From positions 1-6,999 of the forward strand of contig JAEWMO010000046.1 in the NCBI GenBank assembly GCA_023457135.1: a DNA stretch of 6,999 nt, given 5' to 3'. Source of the stretch: Methanobacteriota archaeon. GTDB taxonomy: Archaea > Halobacteriota > Methanomicrobia > Methanomicrobiales > Methanoculleaceae. Below the pieces are notes generated by a model that was not told where the DNA came from, did no database searches, and saw nothing but the letters and a program-made list of their open reading frames with translations. A program made the position numbers and the translations under genes. The stretch's first letter is position 1. Each line of letters starts with the position of its first letter. Shown piece after piece: positions 1 through 5,930 of the stretch.

Positions 1-3000
1 TGACAGACTCAGAGTAGGGGGCGAACCCCTCTTTCGTGACGGTAACCTCACGGATACCGGAAGCAACGTCGGTCTCCGTGAGTTCTCCGGATGCCGGGAT
101 GACGCCGACGTTGAAGCCGTCGATGGAGACCACGGCGCCGATCTCCGAACAGATCACGCGGACATCGCCGCAACTGGAAGTGGGGGGCAGGTTGACGTGG
201 ATTTGCGTGTTCTGGTTACGGGTAATCCAGATCTGCTGGGTTACGGTCCCATAGTTCGGGTTTTTCAATGCGGTCACGGTGAGGGTGTGCTCACCCTCAA
301 GCAGTTCCAGGTTTGAGATCCAGGAGCCATAGTAGATGTTGTCGATGTAGTAGACCACCCCCGCGCTCGGGGTTGACGTCGCCGTCAGGAAGCCGGTGGG
401 TGCGTCGACCCGGTGGATCAGGGAGGTGGTGATGACCCCCGATTCGTCGTCCTCGAAGTGGATCCAACCATCCCGGCTTTTATATCCAGATTTCTCGACG
501 TGGTAAAGTTGATCTCCGTTCGTGTCGTAGACGCCGTAATCGTACGTCAACCCCTTCAGATCGCCTGTGGTCCGCGTCGTCGTCTCCAGGTCTTCCCAAT
601 CATCGCCTCCGCAGAAGAGGATGACATTCGCCCCGCCGACACCCTCGCCGGTCTGGGAATCGTTGACCCAGACTCGCGCGATATAGGGCTCCGCGCTTCT
701 CAGCAGCTCAGGGCTCTCTTCTTCCGCAAACAGCGCGTCCCATCGTGCCGAATCCAGGACGGCATACTTCCCCGACCCCGCCGCGGCGCAGGAGACCACG
801 CCGCTCACGGCATCGACGGTCGAAGGAACACCGACGAACGTCCCGAGGTCGTCGTCGAAACGGTAGACCGAGAGCCGGGAGGGGTCCACGACGTGGGCCG
901 GGTCGTACGCGATCGCGATCGTCCCGGACTCGACAGCGTCCCCAAAGCCGATCGCGGCGACCTTGCTGACGAGAACTTCGTCGCTGATCAGGTGGGTGTA
1001 GTTCACCGCGGCGACGCTGACGTTGGCGACGGCATACCCGCGGCCGAAGACCTCCAGGTTCAGGGTGCCGTCGAGGAATTGCTCGCTGCTCCAGTAGTCC
1101 TCGGCCCCGTCCGGGACCCCGTTGCCGTTCGAGTCGGGGTTCAGGGGGTCGGTCCCGAGGGCCGCCTCGGCGCCGTCGGCGAGGCCGTCACCGTCGGTAT
1201 CGGCGGCGCAGGGATCGGTCCCCATCGCGATCTCGTCCGCGTCGGAGAGATCGTCCTTGTCGGTATCGGCAACGAGCGGATCGGTCCCGTAGGTCTGCTC
1301 CTCGAGGTTCGAGAGGCCGTCCCCGTCCGGGTCGTCCGTTGTTCCGGCGGCGACAATAGGACCGCCCTCGCCCATCATCGACATCATCCCCGGCTCCTCC
1401 GGGAACGTCCCGAGTTTCAGCAGCTCGAACGAATCGGTCAGGCCGTCGCCGTCGGTATCCGTCACGAACGGGTCGGCGCCGATCCGCGCCTTCGCAAAGA
1501 CCGGGAGGTCGCCGGCGAAGATCTCGTAGCCGTCGATGACCCCGTTTCCGGACTGGTCCCCGGGCCACTGCGAGCAGTCGGAGTCGGCATTGAGGGGGTC
1601 AAATCCGATCGCCTGCTCATACGCGGCCGGGAGCATATCCCCGTCGAGGAGGAGAGTTACCGATTGCGGGCTGCCGCCGGAGCCGACAGCGGTAACGATG
1701 ATGGTGTTGACCGCGGAGAGGTTCACCGTCGTGGAGAAGTTCCCGTCTTGCACCGGAATCGTCGACGAAACACCGTTGTGGGTGAGCGTGACACTTGATA
1801 CCGCGGGATCGCCGATTCGGCCCGCCACCGTGACGTTCCCGTTCGCGACGGTGTCATCCAGCGGCGAAGTGATCGTGAGAAGTTCCGAAGAGGAGACCGA
1901 GATGTATCCTGCCTTATTCTCCTGGTCGGAACCGGACGCGTCGGTCACGAACAGCCGCACGTCGTACGACCCAGCCTGGGTGTACATGTGTGCGGCATTC
2001 CTCTCAAACTCGTTTGTCGTATTGAACCATGTGCCGTCCCCGAAGTTCCAGTTCCAGGCGATGGGCGTCCCCGTGGAGAGGTCGGTGAACTGAACGGCAA
2101 GCGGCGGGTAACCAGACGTGACATTGCTGGTGAAGTCGGCATCAAGCAGTTGTGAGGACGACCCGACAGTGATGTAGTTGGTCTTGGTCTCGGTGTCGTT
2201 GCCGAAAGCGTTTGTCGCCGTGAGCGTTACTGTGTAGGTGCCGGCGGTCTGATACGCATGGGTCGGGTTCTGCTCAGTCGAGGTGCCGCCGTCGCCGAAA
2301 TTCCACAGCCAGGACGTTGGAGAGTTCGCAGACGTATCGGTGAATGCGACAGCCTGCCCTTCGGCGAGGTGGGTCTTGTTCGCTATGAAATCTGCGACCG
2401 GAGGCTCGCTGACAGCACTATCGATGACGATGTAATTGATCATCGTATAGCCCTGATCTGCGTTCAGGTTCGTCAGGCGGACGAACCCGTCGGTGACCGC
2501 GACGTCCCGGGACATAGACGCAAACTCGTTTGCGTCCAGGTAGTAGTCGTCCCAGTACTGGATGTCGTTCACAGCGATGGTGTGGTACTGCCAGGACGCC
2601 GGGTCGCCGATGGAAACCGTGACGTTGTACATTCCGTCCGGGACGGCGATCTTCCACTCCCGCTGATCGGGATACTGGATGAAGCAGAGCGTATCGAGGA
2701 GTTGGTCGGGGTTGATCTCGCGGTCGCGTGCGGTCCACTCCAGGGAGACGTTCCAGCCGTACCATTTGCCGCCCATCTGGCGATAACTCTGGCCGTAATC
2801 ATAGATCCAGCCGTCAGGGCACTCTGACTCACTCGGCTGGAAGTTGATGCGGTACGGGAAGCTGTCCGGGGTGACCAGGATGTAGTTGGTCTTCGTCTCG
2901 GTATCGCTTCCTTCGCTGTTCGTCACGGTGAGCGAGACCGTGTAGACGCCCGGCTCCGTGTACAGGTGGCTGGGGTTCTGGAGGGTCGAGGTGCCGCCGT

Positions 3001-4105
3001 CCCCGAAGTCCCAGCTCCATGAGGTCGGCGAGTTCGTCGAGATGTCAGTGAACTGACACGGCAGATCTTCATTGCCGGTGTTGTAGTTCACCCAAAAATC
3101 AGCAACGGGAGGTTCACTACCTGTTTCGACGGTAGTGATGATGACATAGTTGATTGCCGTGTAGCCCTGATCGGCATTCGGGTTCGTCAGGCGGACGAAC
3201 CCGTCGGTGACCGCGACGTCCCGGGACATGGATGCAAACTCATTTGCATCCAGATAGTAGTCGTCCCAGTACTGGACGCCGTTCACAGCGATGGTGTGGT
3301 GATCAGAATAGGCCGGGTCGCCGATGGAGACCGTGACGTTGTACGTTCCGTCCGGGACAGCAATCTTCCACTCCCGCTGGTCGGGATACTGAATGAAGCA
3401 GAGCGTATCAAGGAGTTGGTCGGGGTTGATCTCGCGTTCGCGTGTGGTCCACTCCTGGGAGACGTTCCAGCCGTACCATTTGCCACCCATCTGGCGGTAA
3501 CTCTGGCCATAGTCGTAGATCCAGCCGTCAGGGCACTCTGACTCCTTCGGCTGGAAGTTGATGCGGTACGGGAAACTGTTCGGTGTGACCAGGATATAGT
3601 TGGTCTTCGTCTCGGTATCGCTTCCTTCACTGTTCGTCACAGTGAGCGAGACCGTGTAGACCCCCGGTTCCGTGTACAGGTGGCTGGGGTTCTGGAGGGT
3701 CGAGGTGCCGCCGTCCCCAAAGTCCCAGCTCCATGAGGTCGGCGAGTTCGTCGATAGATCGGTGAACTGACACGGCAGATCTTCATCGCCGGTGTTATAG
3801 TTCACCCAGAAATCAGCAATTGGGGGATCGATGGCTTCCGTCGAGTAGATCTCTTCCTCAAAAGAGTCTGAATCAGAACTCTCCGTGATCGTCGGGATGG
3901 GAGTATCTGTGACCGTCGGAGTGGTTACGGAGGCAGGGATGCCTCCTCCGGCTTCCACTATATCCGAAAATGTATACGAGTATTCTCTCGCATCAGTTGA
4001 ATTCTCGATCGTTGCATTTGCGCTCACGGCAGGGAAGAATGCTGTCGTAACCAGCAGCACCGCCATGAGGAGCGGGAAGAATTTTCCAGTCCATGATGTG
4101 CTCAT
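1..4105 (-). CDS. Giant secreted mosaic surface protein (PKD / malectin-like / TSP3 / PEGA), C-terminus missing
   Basis: The frame is open for 1368 codons and leaves the left edge without a stop; I checked it stays in phase at many points. The ATG at 4105 has GGAGGT five bases upstream. Residues 1-29 form a Sec-type signal peptide (K8, hydrophobic core, AVSA before the likely cut). A Thr/Pro/Asp/Glu-rich stalk follows to about 92. Domains in order: PKD 94-174 (WSWDFGDG motif), malectin-like 176-323, PKD 332-413, malectin-like 414-560, PKD 568-650, PKD 655-742, bacterial Ig-like 742-820, TSP3-like DxDxDG calcium repeats 821-1005, a beta-rich domain to about 1130 (ends GKYAVLDSARW), an Ig/Cna-B-like domain about 1138-1225, PEGA about 1234-1297, and a second PEGA from about 1311. 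Methanogens are known to carry such extracellular PKD proteins. A role in adhesion, glycan binding or the cell envelope is inferred. No catalytic domain was recognised. The anchor is not visible. Confidence 0.93.
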   Translation of the reverse strand, partial: MSTSWTGKFFPLLMAVLLVTTAFFPAVSANATIENSTDAREYSYTFSDIVEAGGGIPASVTTPTVTDTPIPTITESSDSDSFEEEIYSTEAIDPPIADFWVNYNTGDEDLPCQFTDLSTNSPTSWSWDFGDGGTSTLQNPSHLYTEPGVYTVSLTVTNSEGSDTETKTNYILVTPNSFPYRINFQPKESECPDGWIYDYGQSYRQMGGKWYGWNVSQEWTTREREINPDQLLDTLCFIQYPDQREWKIAVPDGTYNVTVSIGDPAYSDHHTIAVNGVQYWDDYYLDANEFASMSRDVAVTDGFVRLTNPNADQGYTAINYVIITTVETGSEPPVADFWVNYNTGNEDLPCQFTDISTNSPTSWSWDFGDGGTSTLQNPSHLYTEPGVYTVSLTVTNSEGSDTETKTNYILVTPDSFPYRINFQPSESECPDGWIYDYGQSYRQMGGKWYGWNVSLEWTARDREINPDQLLDTLCFIQYPDQREWKIAVPDGMYNVTVSIGDPASWQYHTIAVNDIQYWDDYYLDANEFASMSRDVAVTDGFVRLTNLNADQGYTMINYIVIDSAVSEPPVADFIANKTHLAEGQAVAFTDTSANSPTSWLWNFGDGGTSTEQNPTHAYQTAGTYTVTLTATNAFGNDTETKTNYITVGSSSQLLDADFTSNVTSGYPPLAVQFTDLSTGTPIAWNWNFGDGTWFNTTNEFERNAAHMYTQAGSYDVRLFVTDASGSDQENKAGYISVSSSELLTITSPLDDTVANGNVTVAGRIGDPAVSSVTLTHNGVSSTIPVQDGNFSTTVNLSAVNTIIVTAVGSGGSPQSVTLLLDGDMLPAAYEQAIGFDPLNADSDCSQWPGDQSGNGVIDGYEIFAGDLPVFAKARIGADPFVTDTDGDGLTDSFELLKLGTFPEEPGMMSMMGEGGPIVAAGTTDDPDGDGLSNLEEQTYGTDPLVADTDKDDLSDADEIAMGTDPCAADTDGDGLADGAEAALGTDPLNPDSNGNGVPDGAEDYWSSEQFLDGTLNLEVFGRGYAVANVSVAAVNYTHLISDEVLVSKVAAIGFGDAVESGTIAIAYDPAHVVDPSRLSVYRFDDDLGTFVGVPSTVDAVSGVVSCAAAGSGKYAVLDSARWDALFAEEESPELLRSAEPYIARVWVNDSQTGEGVGGANVILFCGGDDWEDLETTTRTTGDLKGLTYDYGVYDTNGDQLYHVEKSGYKSRDGWIHFEDDESGVITTSLIHRVDAPTGFLTATSTPSAGVVYYIDNIYYGSWISNLELLEGEHTLTVTALKNPNYGTVTQQIWITRNQNTQIHVNLPPTSSCGDVRVICSEIGAVVSIDGFNVGVIPASGELTETDVASGIREVTVTKEGFAPYSESV
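1091..1645 (-). repeat. TSP3-like Asp-rich calcium-binding repeat region
   Basis: Residues 821-1005 of the surface protein contain a run of Asp-rich loops, each followed by a turn such as LSNLEE or LADGAE and a GTDPL-like linker. The loops seen are DQSGNGVIDG, DTDGDGLTD, DPDGDGLSN, DTDKDDLSD, DTDGDGLAD and DSNGNGVPD, plus a partial one at the start (DGDMLP). These match the thrombospondin type-3/dockerin-like Ca2+-binding loop pattern, which usually makes a stiff calcium-dependent spacer in extracellular proteins. One loop has Lys and Asp in place of Gly-Asp-Gly. A Met-rich insert (PGMMSMMGEGG) interrupts the region near 1367-1400. Confidence 0.85.
2405..3112 (-). repeat. Tandem module copy B: PKD + malectin-like domain (708 bp)
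   Basis: This is the second copy of the same module, residues 332-567, directly abutting copy A. It is two codons shorter at its end. By eye it is over 90% identical to copy A at the DNA level: a 60-base stretch at 2467-2526 differs from 3181-3240 at two positions, and about 147 bases of the PKD part differ at roughly 10. Protein changes are few (for example TTRERE to TARDRE, and AYSDHH to ASWQYH near the domain middle). The next PKD domain (from 2404) begins with the same PPVADF but is clearly more diverged and is not followed by a malectin-like domain. Confidence 0.9.
3113..3826 (-). repeat. Tandem module copy A: PKD + malectin-like domain (714 bp)
   Basis: This in-frame unit encodes residues 94-331 of the surface protein. 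It holds a PKD domain that begins PPIADF and contains WSWDFGDGG, then a roughly 150-residue beta-rich domain with INFQP, GWIYDYG, YGWNVS, DTLCFIQYP, IAVPDGTYNVTVSIGDP and WDDYYLDANEF. The second part resembles malectin/galactose-binding-type carbohydrate-binding folds found in bacterial and archaeal secreted proteins; this is recognised from motif pattern only. Cysteines in LPCQF, SECPDGW and DTLCF are kept in both copies and could form a disulfide. Matching points in copy B lie 714 bp away. Confidence 0.9.
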
Positions 4106-4110
4106 ATACT

Positions 4111-4131
4111 ACCTCCGCTTCAGACCGGAGG
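4111..4131 (-). promoter_or_regulatory. Ribosome binding site of the surface-protein gene inside a hairpin
   Basis: On the minus strand GGAGGT (4116-4111) lies five bases before the ATG at 4105 and fixes that start. Just upstream, CCTCCG (4131-4126) is a perfect complement of CGGAGG (4117-4112), with an 8-base loop, so the mRNA can fold to hide most of the ribosome binding site in a six-pair GC-rich stem. The pairing is read directly from the sequence; any control of translation is inference. Confidence 0.6.
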
Positions 4132-4170
4132 CAAAAGAACCGGAAGTTACTCTTAAGTGGGAAGAGCACC

Positions 4171-4181
4171 AATACAATTTT
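4171..4181 (-). promoter_or_regulatory. Weak TATA-like element, proximal candidate promoter of the surface-protein gene
   Basis: The minus strand reads AAAATTGTATT here. With archaeal spacing of about 25 bases, transcription would begin near 4150 and leave a leader of about 45 bases that still contains the ribosome-binding-site hairpin. The match to the archaeal TATA consensus is poor, so this is only a candidate. If it is used, the inverted repeat at 4196-4235 would sit just upstream, where activators or operators usually bind. Confidence 0.25.
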
Positions 4182-4195
4182 GCCCTCAGGCTGCT

Positions 4196-4235
4196 GTGAT
4201 GTTCACCTAGCTGTCGAGAGTGAAGTGAACATCAC
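4196..4235. promoter_or_regulatory. 11-bp perfect inverted repeat with nested dyads, possible operator or hairpin
   Basis: GTGATGTTCAC (4196-4206) and its exact reverse complement GTGAACATCAC (4225-4235) are separated by 18 bases. Each arm is also an imperfect palindrome, GTGA-N3-TCAC, with the two centres 29 bp apart. The right one extends to AGTGA-ACA-TCACT. Paired short dyads like this are typical of sites for dimeric regulators. As RNA it could form an 11-pair stem. It lies 91-130 bases upstream of the surface-protein start. No regulator gene is visible in the window. Confidence 0.5.
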
Positions 4236-4320
4236 TCACTTTTCCTTGCATTAACCAAGTGTCAGACTGCTCGCAAACCTTCGCGGGGCAATCCGCTCAC
4301 AGATAGAAACTCTCCAGTTA

Positions 4321-4330
4321 AGTATATATC
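4321..4330 (-). promoter_or_regulatory. TATA-box candidate, distal, upstream of the surface-protein gene
   Basis: The minus strand reads GATATATACT here, followed by TAACT. This is the best TATA-like match in the gap on this strand. It would place the transcription start near 4300 and give a leader of about 195 bases carrying both the 4196-4235 inverted repeat and the ribosome-binding-site hairpin. A second AT-rich candidate on the same strand, TATAAAATAA, lies at 4435-4444. Confidence 0.4.
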
Positions 4331-4674
4331 TCAATCGCATTGTAAACTTTCAGAAGCCTTGGAAAAAGTCAGCTCGTCAAGGTTCCATTCCATTATGACT
4401 CAGCCGCTCTGGAATCACAGAGAATAGAACAAAGTTATTTTATACTACGATTCACTGTTAACCGTCTTAGCCGTAAAACAACTCTGCATCGCAGGAATCA
4501 TGCTATCGGCCCTGTATATCCATGAGGCCATCCCCTACTCCGCTCCCTCCAGATGGGGCTCATGCTTCTACCCTTGGTCAGTCGCACCCGGAAGATCGCG
4601 TGTCTTATCAGAGCGGGTGCTCACGTTCATCCTGTGCAACCATCACATGCAAGCCTTGAGCGGAAGGAGACCCC

Positions 4675-5787
4675 TCAGGAGCCCCTCCGCCCCCGCGACT
4701 CCCCGATCAGGTACCCGGCGTACGGCACCTCCGACAGCCCTCGCACCGCACCGTAACTCCCCACTGCCGCCGCGACGAAGATCACCGGGTAGGTCACCCA
4801 GTCCGCCCACGAGAGCCCGGTGAAGGAGGCCCAGGCGGCCGCACCGGCGGCGATGACGAGGGGATGGACGAGGTAGACCCCGTAGGAATGCTCCCCGAAG
4901 GAACGGAGAACGCCCGCAGAACGGCCGCCGCCCTCCTCCAGCTGCCAGGCCGCAAGGACGAGCACCGCGACGACCGGGACGTAGTAGAGGGGTTCGAGGA
5001 GCCGGTAGACGCAGAAGACCGCGAGCGAAGACCCCCCGATACTCCCGTAGTGGAGGAGGGCCGCCATCCAGATGCCGCCGAGGAGGAGGGCGCCCGCGCC
5101 CGCCGCGGCGATCACTCCCGCAGGAGAGAGGGACCGGAGCGTCGACCGGAATTCCCCCGTGTGCCGGGCGACGTGGATCCCGGCTACAAAGTAGAAGAGG
5201 TGAGAGGGGAAGAGCCGGATCAGGACCGTGTACCACTCCGGGGCCACGAGGGCTCCGGCAAGGTGGGCGCCCGCGTTCCAGAGGCCGAGGAGGAAGAGGA
5301 GGGCGAGGAGGAGGTAGAGCGCCGCCCCTTCACGGTCGAAGAGGTCGTAGCCCCGGACGATCAGCGGAAAGAGGAGGTAGAGCTGGATGATCAGCGCAAA
5401 GAACCAGAGGTTGTAGGCGGCGGTCCCGAGCAGGAGGGCTTCCGCCACCCGCTCCGGGGAGGGCACCCCGGCAAGCCCGATCGTCCCCTCGACCGCGACA
5501 AGGAGGTAAAGGCCTGAGAAGACGAGGTAGGGGATGAGGATCGTCTTCGCCCGGCGGCGGTAGAACTCCCTGATCGAGAAATAGCCAGTATACCGCGCCG
5601 CGAGCACCCACCCGGAGATGAAGACGAAGACCGGGACCGCGAAGTGGGCGGCGATGTAGATGAAGACGTTCATGAGCGCAAGCAGGTTCACGTCCGGGAT
5701 CCGGGTGTAGTTCATCGATACATGGACGGCGATCACGGCGAGGGCGGCAATCCCCCGCATGTACTCGACCTCCCGGAACCAGACCAC
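4675..5787 (-). CDS. Acyltransferase-3 family integral membrane protein (OafA/OatA-like)
   Basis: The 370-residue product has the family pattern. The N-terminal REVEYMRGIAALAVIAVH carries the conserved Arg-Gly and, in the first membrane helix, the His (H22) expected to be essential. Next come PVFVFISGWVLA, the basic RRRAKTILIPYL loop, and LWFFALIIQLYLLFPLI, with about ten hydrophobic segments in all. Such enzymes move acyl groups, often acetyl, onto sugars of surface polysaccharides, glycolipids or glycoproteins; substrate and donor cannot be told here. The start is GTG at 5787, with GAGGTG eight bases upstream (5801-5796). An ATG at 5760 also has GGGAGGT before it, but starting there would remove the conserved REVEY that precedes the RG motif, so GTG is preferred. 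Length is normal for the family and the frame is intact. The neighbouring surface protein or its glycans are possible targets, but only by proximity. Confidence 0.9.
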   Translation of the reverse strand: MVWFREVEYMRGIAALAVIAVHVSMNYTRIPDVNLLALMNVFIYIAAHFAVPVFVFISGWVLAARYTGYFSIREFYRRRAKTILIPYLVFSGLYLLVAVEGTIGLAGVPSPERVAEALLLGTAAYNLWFFALIIQLYLLFPLIVRGYDLFDREGAALYLLLALLFLLGLWNAGAHLAGALVAPEWYTVLIRLFPSHLFYFVAGIHVARHTGEFRSTLRSLSPAGVIAAAGAGALLLGGIWMAALLHYGSIGGSSLAVFCVYRLLEPLYYVPVVAVLVLAAWQLEEGGGRSAGVLRSFGEHSYGVYLVHPLVIAAGAAAWASFTGLSWADWVTYPVIFVAAAVGSYGAVRGLSEVPYAGYLIGESRGRRGS

Positions 5788-5838
5788 TCCTGTTACACCT
5801 CACGACCGCCCGCCGGCTGGCGGCAGGCAGTAACAGGA
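5788..5838. promoter_or_regulatory. 9-bp perfect inverted repeat abutting the acyltransferase start codon
   Basis: TCCTGTTAC (5788-5796) and GTAACAGGA (5830-5838) are exact reverse complements separated by 33 bases. The spacer contains a smaller stem, CCGCC-GGCT-GGCGG. On the minus strand the downstream arm fills the gap between the ribosome binding site GAGGTG and the GTG start. It could be a DNA operator or, if transcribed in full, an RNA stem over the translation start. The symmetry is visible; the function is inferred. Confidence 0.45.
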
Positions 5839-5849
5839 TTGCAGGCCGG

Positions 5850-5857
5850 CATATATG
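5850..5857 (-). promoter_or_regulatory. TATA-box candidate for the acyltransferase gene
   Basis: CATATATG is self-complementary here, and on the minus strand is preceded by ATT. Archaeal spacing would start transcription near 5825-5830, about 40 bases before the GTG at 5787. In that case the 5830-5838 arm of the inverted repeat would lie at or just upstream of the transcription start, favouring a protein-binding role over an RNA hairpin. Confidence 0.4.
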
Positions 5858-5888
5858 AATGCCCCGCCCGTCCGGCGGCCGGTCAAGC

Positions 5889-5897
5889 ACTTATCAT
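5889..5897 (+). promoter_or_regulatory. TATA-like candidate for the PPC-domain / ygiQ-like pair
   Basis: ACTTATCAT lies about 35-40 bases before the ATG at 5931, so transcription from about 25 bases downstream would give a very short leader that still includes the ribosome binding site. The TATA match is only moderate. CATATATG at 5850-5857 reads equally well on this strand and is the alternative. Confidence 0.3.
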
Positions 5898-5917
5898 CTC
5901 CGGCGACACTACCTATC

Positions 5918-5926
5918 AGGGAGTGA
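5918..5926 (+). promoter_or_regulatory. Ribosome binding site deciding the PPC-domain start
   Basis: AGGGAGTGA, a near match to the archaeal GGAGGTGA consensus, ends four bases before the ATG at 5931. It supports this start over the in-frame ATG at 5859, which would add 24 residues of low-complexity GC-rich sequence lacking family similarity. Confidence 0.7.
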
Positions 5927-5930
5927 GTCC

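Larger units (their letters stand above)
4106..4674. other. 569-bp intergenic region without a convincing gene
   Basis: This gap separates the surface-protein start from the acyltransferase stop; both genes are on the minus strand. About 4200-4500 is clearly richer in A and T than the flanking genes. Short frames exist on both strands (for example about 20-codon ones on the minus strand in 4500-4640), but none has a good ribosome binding site or recognisable product. I see no strong terminator after the acyltransferase; short T-runs on the minus strand near 4474-4478 and 4430 are the only hints. The length and AT content suggest the surface-protein gene has its own promoter rather than reading through from the acyltransferase. 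Confidence 0.6.

Noticed and set aside
413..1798. Long plus-strand open frame (461 codons) antisense to the surface-protein gene
   Set aside because: It lies wholly opposite a frame with clear domains. Its product is Arg/Val/Gly-rich without recognisable folds, and its openness follows from GC-rich, Asp-rich codons on the other strand (GAC and GAT read as valine and isoleucine).
1536..2093. Plus-strand frame of 185 codons
   Set aside because: Antisense to the PKD/Ig part of the surface protein, with no ribosome binding site or recognisable domain.
2258..2827. Plus-strand frame of 189 codons and its smaller counterpart at 3296-3541
   Set aside because: Both are antisense shadows of the duplicated malectin-like module; their mutual similarity only reflects the tandem duplication.
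2405..3826. The long direct repeats as a mobile element or CRISPR-like array
   Set aside because: The two copies are in-frame coding units that abut directly, without terminal inverted repeats, target duplications or short regular spacers, so a protein-module duplication explains them.
4500..4823. Possible plus-strand gene of 107 codons in and beyond the intergenic region
   Set aside because: AGGA lies before the ATG and a TATA-like stretch further upstream, but the second half is antisense to the acyltransferase and reads as Arg/Pro/Ser-rich low complexity with no family resemblance.
4643..5236. Minus-strand frame of 197 codons overlapping the acyltransferase
   Set aside because: It is another reading frame inside the acyltransferase gene, and its Arg/Gly/Pro/Leu-rich product is typical of a shadow in GC-rich DNA.
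4864..5517. Plus-strand frame of 217 codons, very rich in Glu, Arg and Gly
   Set aside because: Antisense to the membrane-protein gene. The charged composition is the mirror of the Leu/Ala/Pro-rich membrane helices on the real strand.
5760..5760. ATG at 5760 as the acyltransferase start, with GGGAGGT upstream
   Set aside because: The apparent ribosome binding site is produced by the codons for R-E-V, and starting there would lose the REVEY segment that normally precedes the conserved RG motif. The GTG at 5787 has its own well-spaced GAGGTG.
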